From assembly GCA_002005505.1 (NCBI GenBank), contig MVGU01001275.1, positions 85,001-149,000 on the forward strand: a stretch of 64,000 nt of DNA. Direction: 5' to 3'. Below the pieces are notes generated by a model, which searched no databases, was not told the DNA's origin, and saw only the letters and a list, made by a program, of their open reading frames with translations. The translations under genes were made by a program, and so were the position numbers. Position 1 is the stretch's first letter. Each line of letters begins with the position of its first letter. The DNA is from Botryococcus braunii. Its lineage: Eukaryota; Chlorophyta; Trebouxiophyceae. Below, piece after piece: positions 31,034 to 41,544 of this stretch.

Positions 31034-33000
31034 GACAAAATCTTAAGCTGCTCTGCAGAGAGCGGTGCATCGCCCTGTGCCCACTTGAAATACTCCTCCC
31101 ACGCCTTTATACGTCTATTTGGCACCCCTGCCACAAACTCATCGTCTTTAAGTGCCCTGCCCCACTCCTGCGCAAGCGACCATGGGGTGCCTGGGCCTGC
31201 TGGCTCCCCACAATACTGTTGCTCTCCTGCCAGGCCTCCAAAGCCTGATGTACTTCCTCCCACTTCACGTCTATGCTTGGCCCAACCCTATCACAACTTG
31301 CTATGAACCTTGTTGCTTGTGGAGCTTGACCTGCCCCACTGCCAGCCCCACCTTGTGGTTCTGTGGCTTCAGCCCAACCTGCCCCTTCCCAATCTGGCCC
31401 CCCCACCTCTAACTCTCCCGTTGACAAAAACACCCCCTGCATGATTTAATTTCTATGTACCCACCCCCTTCCCTTGTGCTCCTGCAGATGTGTGAACATG
31501 CAGAACTTTTCTCCTGCAATGGCATTGCATATCCCATCCAACCACCAGCCTCTGCAGCAGTCCTTGGGCGCCTGCCTTGCCCCAGGATAATGTGTGAGAT
31601 CAAAACCCCCATTTTGCAGCTGCTTCCTCTTTGGGGTCCCCGCGGCCCCGCGCCCCTGACCGCCCGGAGATCCGTAGTTGGGTGCAGCCGCTGCACGTTG
31701 CTGAAGACTCGTCGTCAGGACCGTGACTTGTGCACTTGCTTTCTCCTCCAAATGCACACTGTGTGCCTTGTCTTGCAAGACAGCATAATCCAGCTGCCAC
31801 CGCTCCGCGAACAGGTAGTCCAGCAGCCCTTTTATCTTCCCCGCCTGCACCCGGTGCCTCTCTTGCACTACATATGGTTTGTTTCACCATGTTTGCCCCT
31901 CGGGCAATCCGACTTTTCCTCCCGAATAGGCCCTGGCGTCCCCGGCGCCAACTGTCTCTCCCGATCGCCGGCTGCCCGAACCCTTGGCCCTCCTTTTGGC
32001 CGTGCAAGCTTTACAACCCTGTTCCCCTTACCTCTGACAAGAGTTAAGTATCTCTTTTACAGCCTAAAGCTCACGCTTGTGGTTCCCCCTTTTTGCCTCG
32101 CCTGACTCCCCTTCCCCTGCCTTGACCTGTGTGCTCTCTCCCTCCCTGGATGCTACCTGCATGCGTCCTGGTCCCCTACAGCCCTCACTTGATAGCTGCT
32201 GCCCCTTTCTGACGACCCTCCACGGCCATGCGTGACTCACCCGGTACGCCATAAGGCCCTCCACTCTCCCCCAGCCCTTGCCTGCTTTGCCAGCTAAGCC
32301 TCACTACAGTGTTCTCAGCTGCAGCTCGCTCGCAACGAGCTGCCCAAAGCATGCCCATGAAAGAATCACTTTACAGTGCCGTTCTGCGCATTCAAATCCT
32401 ACGTTGCCCTGCCCTGCTTGCCCTGCCTTTACCACAGCCCAACAAACTGCACAGGCAGGTCCTACAGCCATATGCCACATGCCCTAGTCTCTGTCGCCTG
32501 ACTCCCCAGGCCTGTTCTTGGCTTTCACATAGCATGAGACCTGCTAGGAAAAACATGCCTTGGGCGCAACACCCCCTGACTGCGTCCCCCACCTTGCGCT
32601 TCACTACTGCCAGCACTCAACTTGCCTAGCACTCTGGCCTATATGCAACTTGATAAGTCCGGTCGTGCGCTTACCTTTTCCCTTGCCTGTAGTTTCTTTG
32701 CCTCTGAGTCGCTGGACTCGATGGAGATGTTTGCGTAGTTCTTGTTCTGCAACTGTTTGTCCAGCCGCAGCTCATGTGCTGCTACTTCCAGCGCCCTCTT
32801 GTAGAAATCCCTGGCACCTCTGCCGGTTTGGTTGTAGTCCTTTCTGCAGTCTTCCCTGAGTTCTGTAGCTCGCCTGGCAAGATCCTGCCAATCATCCTCG
32901 TGCTTGCCTCTGGTGGCTGCTGCCACCCTCTGTGCCATGGCCCTGACCTTTTCCCTGGCGCTGCCCTGCTCCCAGGCGACCATCCCTCAGCTTAAGTGCA
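31000..33000 (-). other. Kangaroo-like ORF1/gag continuation, several open segments and probable exons
   Basis: Minus-strand open segments with consistent low-stop stretches: 32983-32673 (KVRAMAQRVAAATRGKHEDD ... SSDSEAKKLQAREK, ending at donor AAG|GTAAGC), about 31868-31446 (IKGLLDYLFAERWQLDYAV ... LEEKASAQVTVL ... GGFDLTHYPG) and 31263-31000 (GRALKDDEFVAGVPNRRIKAWEEYFKWAQGD). The last overlaps the RT frame. No zinc knuckle is visible. Exon junctions other than the donor noted are not resolved. The function is inferred from position upstream of RT. Confidence 0.5.
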
Positions 33001-33776
33001 TCCCATATCAAATGTCAGCCTCTTGCTGGTATGATAACCCATGCACCAAGACTGTACCTTATTTTCCCTTGTACCTTATGTCAGCAACGTGGCCCCTTCC
33101 CTTTGGCCTGCTAGCCTTGCCCTCTTCCCACTTAAAGCTGTCTCCTGTCCCACAGCATGTTAACCTCCCTGGTGCTATTGTTTCCATTGCTTTTTGGGGG
33201 GTCTCTGCCTGCCTGACACCTCCCCCTTGAGGTTCTGCTGTGATACCCCTCTTCCAAGCTCCCTCCCTTCCTCTTGTTGGTCTCTTCCCCTGATCCCTTC
33301 CCTTTCCAACAAGGATACCACCTTGCCCAGCATGCTCCCATCTCCCTGTGGTGGCACCCTTCCTGCAATATGACTGTACCTTATTTTTTGCTGTACCTTA
33401 TGCGAGCCCCCTTGCCCTGGCACCCTGGCCCTGGCCTCCCGGCTCTCACCCTCCTGGCCCCTGCCTCCTGGCCCCCAGGCACAGGCCCCCTGGCCCTCCA
33501 GCACTGGCCCCCTGGCCCAGGCCTCCCTGGCCTCCCGGCCCTGGCCCCCTTGCCCCCTTGGCTCTGCCCTTGGCCTCTGGCCTGCCCCCCCCCTTGTGCG
33601 TTTGACTAATGCATGTTGCCCTCTGGTCTCCAACCGCCTTAAAAGGCCTCCCCATATTCCCCTGAATTGCCCTGGCCTTCTTGCCTACATTCCAGTTAAT
33701 CCCACAGGTAGCCTTGCTCTTGCCAGCCTCCAGGTAACCTTGTCCCCTTCCCCCTCGAGCTTAGAACCCTGCCTTT
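33001..33776. other. Probable intron sequence of the kangaroo-like element, C-rich
   Basis: No coding signal. It contains a C-rich CCTGGCCC low-complexity stretch (33415-33600). It also has two paired copies of GTACCTTAT (33054 and 33071; 33376 and 33393) in similar surroundings. Confidence 0.5.
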
Positions 33777-34252
33777 TGTCGTAGAATGCACAAGTTAGAG
33801 AGAATTTCCAAGTTGTGAGAGAGAGAGAGACAAGGCCGGATGGCCGACAAGTTGGACGCTCTTTCCAATTACAAGTAACCCCCACCTCACGGAGCTTCCA
33901 CTCCCTACTTGTGGTCTACTAAGCTTCCAAATTACCTGAGTGCGTGTCTTCCCGTGGCTTACGTCTCTATCCGTTCCTTCCCGTGGTTCGTGATCGTGTG
34001 TTCACGTTCCTCCAATGGTAGCGCACTAGTCCACCAAACCTCTACAATAGTATCTAGAAAATATCCTAGAATCCTACTATGAGAGTAACGTCCATAACTA
34101 TCCAATGGAATTCGACGGCTAGGAAGCCAAGGCTAGACGCTAGGCACGTGCGTACTCGCGTTGCTCGTACGACATGTGCGCCACATGTGCGCCTAGGCTA
34201 GGGGGTAAGGGAAATGTCTAGAAATGCCGGGAAATCCCTACATTCCATCACA
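33777..34252 (-). repeat. Gypsy 3' LTR
   Basis: 476 bp. In plus-strand reading it begins TGTCGTAGAATGCACAAG and ends CCTACATTCCATCACA. Confidence 0.95.
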
Positions 34253-34266
34253 TCATCCCCCCTTAA
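34253..34266 (-). promoter_or_regulatory. Gypsy polypurine tract
   Basis: On the minus strand TTAAGGGGGGATGA directly precedes the 3' LTR, as expected for plus-strand priming. Confidence 0.8.
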
Positions 34267-35201
34267 TTCCTGCATGTCCTCATGCAGCCACATACACACA
34301 TACAGTAGACCACAATTATAAGGGAATGGTCGTCACCGAACGGCCCATCCACCAGCGCCGTTAGACCCTTGCCGAATGGGTTACATTAGGGTCCCCGCCT
34401 CCAAGTTATTCCCCTATCATCCCAAGCAATTGACTAAAGCGTCCATTTTTTTTTTTTTTTTTTTGGTTTTTTTTTTAATTTATTTATTAGGTGTGCTTTA
34501 TTTTAGTCCTAAGTACAATACTGTACGATACGATACGACACGGTACTATAATTACGATAAATTACGATAAATTACGGCGAACTACGACGAACGTTCGCCT
34601 TATTCCTTTCGAACTATCCAAGTCCGCCTTTATTGACACATCCCTATTTATTATTTATTAAAGCAATACAATGCTTGTGACACAACCGATAAACAATCCG
34701 AACAAGATAAATATGACACAGGTGTAGCTCAGTCCACAATGCTTCCCTAAAGTGGCTATCCATACAACACAGTTTCTTTATGATACATTGTCCATACTGT
34801 ACACATACTGTACACATAAGGTACACATATAGTACATAGAAAGAAATCCATCCCAAGATGCCAAGTAGTCCATATCCAAGGGTTCCAAGTAGCCCATAGC
34901 CAAGGGTTCCAAGTCACTTCTGTACTTCAAGCCCACGTCCCAAGTGCTAGTTAAGCAGACTGCGGTTGCGCGCCATGTGTACTTCAATTCCTATCCCTGA
35001 ATGCAGAACCCCGAGTTCAATGCATCGAAGCGGTATGAGGCCTCATGCCACACATACCGAGGTAGGCAACCTACCCCGTCCCTTGTCCCAAAGTACACAA
35101 GATATACAGTCCCTACCATAGGTCCCGTCCCATGTATTCCCAGACACCAGGTGGGAACTCCACAAGTGGAATGAGGGGGACAACCGTCCGGAGGGGCCCG
35201 T
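34267..35201 (-). other. Gypsy 3' non-coding region
   Basis: About 0.9 kb between the pol stop and the polypurine tract. It has a poly-T/A patch at 34447-34475, short TACGATAAATTACGATAAATTACG repeats near 34550 and TACACATA repeats near 34800. No ORF of interest. Confidence 0.7.
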
Positions 35202-38200
35202 TCAAGGGAAGGTGTCGCGCAGCGCCACCTGGTCCCAAATGGGCGGGGCGAGCCCCTGGAGTCTATGATAGGTATTAACCAGCCCGGGATGGGTCTCGAA
35301 TGCCTCCTGAGATTCCCATGAGTCCTCTGTGGCCCCATGGCCTGCCCACTTTACAAGGTACTCGAGAAAGGGTGTGCCATCCTCAAAATGGTAGGAGAAC
35401 CCATCCTTGTCGTGCAACAGCCGGTGATCGACTAGTGCATCCACTACCCACTCCAGGTGAGTGGTGCCATCCGCTTTGGTGATGACTTTTGGGGGGCAGT
35501 ATCCACGCGACTGCGCCTCCTCACGTGTCCAGTATGGCTTCAAATAGCAGACATTTATGCGGGGGTGGATGTCCAGCCGGTCCGGAAGATCCAGTGTGAC
35601 GAAGTTAACGTTGTCGGGCGTGACCGCCATGACCCTGAAGGGTCCCACGTGCCTGGGTTGCAGCTTGCTGAATCTGTTTGAAGTTAGCGTGGGGGCCGCA
35701 CGGGTTGAAAGGAGGACATAGTCCCCTTCCTGGTAGATGGCCTCCCTCCTATGCCGGTTGGCATAGGCCGTCTGACGGTCTTGAGCTGCACGCAAACACT
35801 TCCTTGCAAGGGTGATTTTGTCTTGCATTTTTCTCATGAAGAGATCAGCCCTATCCACCTTAGTGCCCTCCATGTGTCCCACCGCAAACGGTATATTTGG
35901 ATCTTGCCCATATGTTAACCTGAAGGGTGTGGAGTTTAGGGAAGTTTGCCAAGAGTTGTTGTAGGCAAATTCCGCCACTGAAAGGTAATCCTCCCACTCC
36001 CTTGGGTTATCCTTGACATAGTGTTTCAAAAAATCTTCCAAGATCCTATTCACCCGTTCCGTTTGACCATCTGACTGAGGATGATATGCCGTAGTTCGAG
36101 CCGGCTTGCACCCCGTCAGACTTAGAAGTGTGTTCATGAAATTATTCACAAACCGAGGATCTCGGTCCGAAACAATTTCTTCAGGGAAACCGTGATACTT
36201 CCATACTTTATCCCTCATCAGAACAGCAACTTCATAAGCATCTGCATTGGTAGTGGTAGGGGCAAAGTGGGCACATTTGCTCAACCTGTCAACCACTACC
36301 CATATTGCGTTATGCCCGTGTTTGCTTTTAGGCAGTCCCGTGATGAAATCCATTGAGATGCTTTGCCATTTCCTTGTGGGGATTTGTAAAGGGTGTAAGA
36401 GTCCTGCGGGTAACTGGTTTGAGGCCTTCACCCGCTGGCATGAATCACAATACTTCACATACTCCCGCACATCCTCCGCCATTCCCGGCCACCACCAGTC
36501 CCGCTTCACTAGATCATACATCTTCGCAAAGCCTGGATGACCAACAGAAGGAGGTTCATGCAAAGCTTTCAATATGTCCTGCCGCAGATTCCTAGCAACT
36601 GGACCTTCCTTATCCCGGACTTCATAAAATGCAGGCACATATTTTCTTCCCTCCCTTCCAAATTCCCAAACCCCGTCCGTAAAGTGAACTTTTCTCCTAT
36701 TTGCCCTTGTTCCCAACCACGAATCATGTGCGTAAGCACCCTTCAACAATTCCAAGAAGGTGTCACACCCGTCAGACCCGAGGGTGATGGAGCCCGAGCG
36801 GGCCCTCCCGTCCCCATCCATCGAGGTTGCATTGGTCCCCTTCCCGGGGTTGGGCTCCGTGGAGACGTTGCGCTGCTGTTGTCCCTGGAGCTGTCCCTGG
36901 AGGACTGGGTTCCTGGACAACGCATCCGCAACGTTAGTCTTTCCAGGCTCCCAAACCCAAAGAATGTTGAACTCCTGCAACTTCTCAGCCCACCGTGCCC
37001 TCCGAGGGCTTAAACCAACCTGTTGCTGAAGAAAAGTGTTACACTTATGGTCTGTGGTGACAGTGACTTGTTTCCCTAGGACATAACATCTCCATTCCGT
37101 CAAGGCATACACTACAGCAAGTAACTCCCTCTCAGTTGCAGAATAGTTCCTTTCTGCACTATTGAGCTTCTTACTGTAATAAGCAATGACTCGACCTTCC
37201 TGCAATAGTACAGCGCCAACCCCAAAATCACTCGCATCACAAATTACCTGGAAGGGTTTACGAAGGTCTGGCAGTGATAGTATGGGTGCCTGTATTAATG
37301 CATCCTTGAGAGCCGCAAGGGCCTCATCTTGCTCCTTTCCCCAAGTCCAAGAACTTTTGCTACTGGACAGTTTAGTCAAAGGTGCAGCAAGTGAGCTGAA
37401 CCCCTGAATAAATTTTCGAAAATAATTTGCAAGCCCCAAAAATCTACGCACGTCGGTGACGTTTTGGGGTGTGGGCCAATCCTTGACTACCTCCACCTTT
37501 TGGGGGTCCACTTTCAGTCCATCCTTGCCAATGATATGCCCGAGGTATTTGAGTTCTGAGCATAAGAATTCACATTTGGCAAGTTTTGCAAACAATTCCT
37601 TTTCCCGAAGGCGTTGGAACACCTTCCGAAGATGAGCATAATGCTCCTCTTCATCCCGACTGAAAATTAGAACATCGTCAAGGTACACTACCACAAACCC
37701 TTCCCTTATGAAATCATGAAAGATTTCATTCATTAGGCGTTGAAAGGTAGCGGGGGCGTTGGTGAGTCCAAAAGGAAGCACTAAGAACTCATACAGCCCA
37801 AAGGGTGTACGAAACGCTGTTTTAGGAATGTCTTCCTCCTTTAGCCTTACTTGATGATAACCACTGAGGAGGTCCAGACTTGAGAAAATCTTAGCACCTT
37901 TAAGTTTATCAAGCAAGTCGTCTATGCGAGGGAGAGGGTACCTATCATGAATGGTGATTTTATTTAATGCCCTGTAGTCTATAACCATTCGGTATGTGCC
38001 CTCCTTCTTCCTCACAAACAAGACCGGTGAAGCATATGGTGAACATGAGGGGCGTATGTGTCCCTTAGAAAGTAGTTCATCCACAGTTCGCTCACATTCC
38101 TCAGTTTCTTCCACGGACAAGCGGTAAGCAGGACGGTTTGGAGGAGTTATTCCTTCCTGCACATTAATAGTGTGATAGACTTGTCGGTGTGGGGGTAGTC

Positions 38201-39362
38201 CTGGTAGCCCATTTGGAAAAATGTCCTTGTACTCCCGGAGCAAGTGTGCTAGCCGCTCAGGCTTTTTTACACAAATTTCCTCTAGAGGGTCCGAAGGCTT
38301 ACCCGTGGTGACCTCGGATTCTCCCTCTTCCTCTTCCTTTTCCTCTTCCCTTTCCTCTTCCTCTTCCACTTCCTTCTCCACTTCTAGGCAACTCTCCATA
38401 TCCGGGGCCGTGCCCGAGGTATCCCCCGGCGCAGAGTTGTGTAAGGAAGTCCCGGATGACTCCGTCGAGGGGTCGTCCATATCCACCAAAGGTGGCATCT
38501 CTTCCTGTTCATCCCAACCAACATGTTCATCCTTGGCCATGACATTGAACAAGCAGGTTTTCCAATGATCCCGTTTCCCTTTCCTGGTGTTTCCTAATTT
38601 GATTCCCCATCCCAACTTCTTTCCCAAGCCTTTTCCATGTTTGTTTAACAAGACCCATTTGTTATTGTGTCTAATATGAGCCTTGCCAGCTCTCACATTA
38701 ACATTAGCATGTCGTGGTGCTAGCCAATCCTGTCCCAAAATTATGTCAATTCCTTCCATTATTGAGTCACACACAAGAAAGGAGTGTCTCGTAATGATAG
38801 ATGGAGCAAACCGGACACTCAAATCCACTTTCCCATTTGTGTGTGTTACTGTCCCATCAGCAAGTGTGACGGGTGAAGTCCTCTTGTTATACCTCAAACC
38901 TTGCAAAACTTTTTCCCGGACAAAAGAGTGTGTGGCCCCGGTGTCCATTAAAGCTTTACATTGTTGTCCCCTTGCCATGACAGGAAATGTGAGGTTAAGA
39001 GGTGCAGCACTTGACGTTGAACCCAACTGACAAGATGCTTTGGGTGCTGCATAAGCTAAAACAAAGGAAAAAGGAAATGTACATTGCTGTCCTTGAAAAG
39101 AAAAGCATTCCCCTTTTGAGCCCCTAGGAAGAATTTTCAGGTTTGCGCGAGAGCGTAACCGCAAAAAGAAACTCCTACTTTTCCACACCTTCTGGCCTAT
39201 CACAAAGCATGCACTGACTTGTGAGTTTTCTTTTCGTTCAGCAAGAAAAGATTCAATACAAGTCTCAGCTTTGTGTTTGCCAGGAACAATCAGAGGTGTA
39301 TTCCAACTTCCCAAGGACTTCTGAACAAGAAAAGTTAAATATGAAAAACAAATTTCATTCAT
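35202..39362 (-). CDS. Gypsy pol polyprotein (PR-RT-RH-IN-chromodomain)
   Basis: 1386 codons from ATG 39362, which lies two bases after the gag TAG and in another frame. The protease has ALMDTGATHSFV (about 137). The RT has YRMVIDYRALNKIT, FSSLDLLSGYHQVRL, VLPFGLTNAPATFQRLMN and VVYLDDVLIFS (about 557). The RNase H has VICDASDFGVGAVLLQ and TDHKCNTFL. The integrase has the zinc module HPGFAKMYDLVKRDWWWPG ... YCDSCQRVK (about 940-985), the core SISMDFITGLPKS, SDRDPRFVNNF and YHPQSDGQTERVNRILEDF, and a GPY/F-type region RHVGPFRVMAV. A chromodomain-like end (LEYLVKWAGHGATEDSWE) would target chromatin. An acidic linker EVEEEEEREEEKEEEEGE lies between PR and RT. Confidence 0.96.
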   Translation of the reverse strand: MNEICFSYLTFLVQKSLGSWNTPLIVPGKHKAETCIESFLAERKENSQVSACFVIGQKVWKSRSFFLRLRSRANLKILPRGSKGECFSFQGQQCTFPFSFVLAYAAPKASCQLGSTSSAAPLNLTFPVMARGQQCKALMDTGATHSFVREKVLQGLRYNKRTSPVTLADGTVTHTNGKVDLSVRFAPSIITRHSFLVCDSIMEGIDIILGQDWLAPRHANVNVRAGKAHIRHNNKWVLLNKHGKGLGKKLGWGIKLGNTRKGKRDHWKTCLFNVMAKDEHVGWDEQEEMPPLVDMDDPSTESSGTSLHNSAPGDTSGTAPDMESCLEVEKEVEEEEEREEEKEEEEGESEVTTGKPSDPLEEICVKKPERLAHLLREYKDIFPNGLPGLPPHRQVYHTINVQEGITPPNRPAYRLSVEETEECERTVDELLSKGHIRPSCSPYASPVLFVRKKEGTYRMVIDYRALNKITIHDRYPLPRIDDLLDKLKGAKIFSSLDLLSGYHQVRLKEEDIPKTAFRTPFGLYEFLVLPFGLTNAPATFQRLMNEIFHDFIREGFVVVYLDDVLIFSRDEEEHYAHLRKVFQRLREKELFAKLAKCEFLCSELKYLGHIIGKDGLKVDPQKVEVVKDWPTPQNVTDVRRFLGLANYFRKFIQGFSSLAAPLTKLSSSKSSWTWGKEQDEALAALKDALIQAPILSLPDLRKPFQVICDASDFGVGAVLLQEGRVIAYYSKKLNSAERNYSATERELLAVVYALTEWRCYVLGKQVTVTTDHKCNTFLQQQVGLSPRRARWAEKLQEFNILWVWEPGKTNVADALSRNPVLQGQLQGQQQRNVSTEPNPGKGTNATSMDGDGRARSGSITLGSDGCDTFLELLKGAYAHDSWLGTRANRRKVHFTDGVWEFGREGRKYVPAFYEVRDKEGPVARNLRQDILKALHEPPSVGHPGFAKMYDLVKRDWWWPGMAEDVREYVKYCDSCQRVKASNQLPAGLLHPLQIPTRKWQSISMDFITGLPKSKHGHNAIWVVVDRLSKCAHFAPTTTNADAYEVAVLMRDKVWKYHGFPEEIVSDRDPRFVNNFMNTLLSLTGCKPARTTAYHPQSDGQTERVNRILEDFLKHYVKDNPREWEDYLSVAEFAYNNSWQTSLNSTPFRLTYGQDPNIPFAVGHMEGTKVDRADLFMRKMQDKITLARKCLRAAQDRQTAYANRHRREAIYQEGDYVLLSTRAAPTLTSNRFSKLQPRHVGPFRVMAVTPDNVNFVTLDLPDRLDIHPRINVCYLKPYWTREEAQSRGYCPPKVITKADGTTHLEWVVDALVDHRLLHDKDGFSYHFEDGTPFLEYLVKWAGHGATEDSWESQEAFETHPGLVNTYHRLQGLAPPIWDQVALRDTFP

Positions 39363-39364
39363 GA

Positions 39365-39721
39365 CTAATCTTGTTTAGGGCCCTTGCCCTTCCCTTTCCC
39401 TTTCCAATGTTTTCCCTTGTTAAATCCCTTAGGCCCAATGTGTGAGGGAGGTGAAACACCTTGCAGTGGTGCTGCCACTGGTTGATTGTTTCCTTGCCTC
39501 GGATAGAATCCAGGCTGAAAATTTGATGGGGTGTGCCCACTAGCTTGAGCTTTGGCAGCTAGATATTGCTTTTTAGCAACACACTGCCATGACTCGTGGC
39601 CTAGTTTATGACAAAAATAGCATTCCCTATCCTTTGGAATAGAGGTTCTAGAATCAATTTTTCTCCCGGACCCAAAAGGGGGTGCTCCCACCAAACCCAA
39701 GGAAGGTGGTGCAGGGGGCTG
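39365..39721 (-). CDS. Gypsy gag, zinc-knuckle part (downstream of an in-frame stop)
   Basis: Same frame as the capsid ORF, beginning right after TAA with QPPAPPSLGLVGAPP. It contains the zinc knuckle CYFCHKLGHESWQC (C-x2-C-x4-H-x4-C) and ends at TAG 39367-39365 with a basic tail (KGFNKGKHWKGKGKGKGPKQD). The stop is either a readthrough signal or a single inactivating mutation in a young copy. Confidence 0.8.
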   Translation of the reverse strand, partial: QPPAPPSLGLVGAPPFGSGRKIDSRTSIPKDRECYFCHKLGHESWQCVAKKQYLAAKAQASGHTPSNFQPGFYPRQGNNQPVAAPLQGVSPPSHIGPKGFNKGKHWKGKGKGKGPKQD

Positions 39722-39724
39722 TTA

Positions 39725-40603
39725 TTCCACCACTCCTGCTGCCACTTGAGGTGTCTGGGTGTAGACCCTCTTCCTCTTGGGTCCCTGTGCATCCACATAT
39801 GTGCTTTTGAGACTTGCCTCATATTTAACAACATAAGTGCAAATGTCTTCCAGATCAGTGAAAGGACTGCCTGTTGCAGGGTTCACAGTGCATGCAAGTT
39901 TGAGAGGAGTATTAAGACCCTTGGTAAAAAGATGTAACTGGTCTTGCATGGCTATTTGATAGTCAACCTCTACATCTGCTAAGAGAGACATAAATCTTTC
40001 AATATATCTCTCGACAGTCTCATTTCCTTGAAAGACTTTGTCTAATTTTGCCCTGGCAATGGCCACTGTGTCTGTGGAATCATATCTTTTAACCATAAAA
40101 GTTTTAAAATCCTTCCATTCCAATGTATGCTCATGTATCCCTTCCTTTTCTAGTTTCCTTACATGTGTGTCCCAAACTTTTGTGGGTCTTTCTTCCATCA
40201 ATTGCACTCCCAAGGCCACCCACTTTCCTGCAGGCACATTGGTTAGTTTTGCATAGCCTTCCAACTTCCTTGCAAAATAGCAAAAAGATCCCCTCTTTCC
40301 CGAAAACAAAGAAGGAGAAGTTGCTCTTACTTGTCCACTAGGGCGAGGAGTCTCCTCCACCCCATCCCCTCCAACTTGCCTTTCGGCAAGAAGCTTTTCC
40401 TTAAATTCCAAAAATAACTGCTCCTTTATTTTATTGGTCAACTTGATCTTCTTTGTCTTTGGTGTGGACGGAGCGGGCGACGGATCGCGAGATGCCCCCT
40501 CCATCAAGTCCTCTACCAGCTCCCCTGAGCTTTCCAACGCTTCCAAAAATTCTCTTTCTTCCGAAGAAAGGTTTTTAAACTTCCCAGAAGAGGGCGGTGA
40601 CAT
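39725..40603 (-). CDS. Gypsy gag, capsid part (upstream of an in-frame stop)
   Basis: 293 codons from ATG 40603 (MSPPSSGKFKNLSSEEREFL) to TAA 39724-39722. The middle holds a retrotransposon gag capsid-type helical domain (WVALGVQLMEERPTKVWDT, FKTFMVKRYDSTDTVAIARAKLDKV, VERYIERFMSLLADV). The frame continues after the stop into the zinc knuckle ORF without a shift. Confidence 0.88.
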
Positions 40604-40702
40604 CTACGGCCCACATATGAGAGTTAGGACCTTCCATCGAACGATCTCCCTCCTACGACTTTCCTCCTTCCACCACGCGAAAGACTTGCAGAGAACAATT
40701 CG

Positions 40703-40719
40703 GCATCTCGCCGATACCA
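40703..40719 (-). promoter_or_regulatory. Gypsy candidate primer-binding site
   Basis: Two bases inside the 5' LTR the element reads TGGTATCGGCGAGATGC. The first seven bases match the usual 3'-end initiator Met PBS (TGGTATCAGAGC), then it diverges. The primer tRNA is not identified. Confidence 0.55.
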
Positions 40720-40721
40720 GA

Positions 40722-41197
40722 TGTCGTAGAATGCACAAGTTAGAGAGAATTTCCAAGTTGTGAGAGAGAGAGAGACAAGGCCGGATGGCCGACAAGTTGG
40801 ACGCTCTTTCCAATTACAAGTAACCCCCACCTCACGGAGCTTCCACTCCCTACTTGTGGTCTACTAAGCTTCCAAATTACCTGAGTGCGTGTCTTCCCGT
40901 GGCTTACGTCTCTATCCGTTCCTTCCCGTGGTTCGTGATCGTGTGTTCACGTTCCTCCAATGGTAGCGCACTAGTCCACCAAACCTCTACAATAGTATCT
41001 AGAAAATATCCTAGAATCCTACTATGAGAGTAACGTCCATAACTATCCAATGGAATTCGACGGCTAGGAAGCCAAGGCTAGACGCTAGGCACGTGCGTAC
41101 TCGCGTTGCTCGTACGACATGTGCGCCACATGTGCGCCTAGGCTAGGGGGTAAGGGAAATGTCTAGAAATGCCGGGAAATCCCTACATTCCATCACA
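40722..41197 (-). repeat. Gypsy 5' LTR
   Basis: 476 bp, no differences from the left copy noticed. It contains a GAGAGAGAGAGACA tract near its plus-strand start and the palindromic ACATGTGCGCCACATGTGCGC near its plus-strand end. Confidence 0.95.
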
Positions 41198-41202
41198 CCT
41201 TT

Positions 41203-41544
41203 CCTCTCTTCAAAGGGATTTGGCCTCCAACCGGCACCCCAGCTTCTTTGACCAATGGCATACGTTAGACACCTCAGTCTCCCTGTCCTGCCAGCCCTGT
41301 ATCCCTTGGCATGACCTTCATTTCTCAGTTCCCGCACCCCAATGTGCGACGTAGCCGTGACTCTGCGCTTTTGTTGCCTTTGAGCCTGCTGTTGCCCTTA
41401 GTTAGTCCGCAGGGTTAGTACATATTTCCTGATTTATGTCTACTGCACTGCGAGACTTGCCAGGTGCTGCCTACTGCAGCTTGCAACCCAATCGTTCTTG
41501 CATGAACCCTCCTATTTTGCGATAAAGTTAAACTAACTTCTTAC
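41203..41544 (-). other. Kangaroo-like intron sequence right of the gypsy insertion
   Basis: Lies between the ORF1 exon 1 donor (41544) and the gypsy TSD. No coding signal is seen. Confidence 0.5.

Larger units (their letters stand above)
33777..41197 (-). mobile_element. Ty3/gypsy LTR retrotransposon (chromovirus-like), intact length
   Basis: 476-bp LTRs at 33777-34252 and 40722-41197 look identical. The TSD CCTTT lies at 33772-33776 and 41198-41202. Minus orientation: PBS next to the right LTR, gag 40603-39365 (with one in-frame stop), pol 39362-35202, a 1.0-kb 3' non-coding region, a polypurine tract at about 34253-34265, then the left LTR. PR-RT-RH-IN order with a C-terminal chromodomain-like segment places it among chromoviruses. 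It is inserted in the probable intron after ORF1 exon 1 of the kangaroo-like element. Confidence 0.95.

Noticed and set aside
33175..33655. Gly/Arg-rich minus-strand frames
   Set aside because: C-rich CCTGGCCC low-complexity sequence in the probable intron of the kangaroo-like element.
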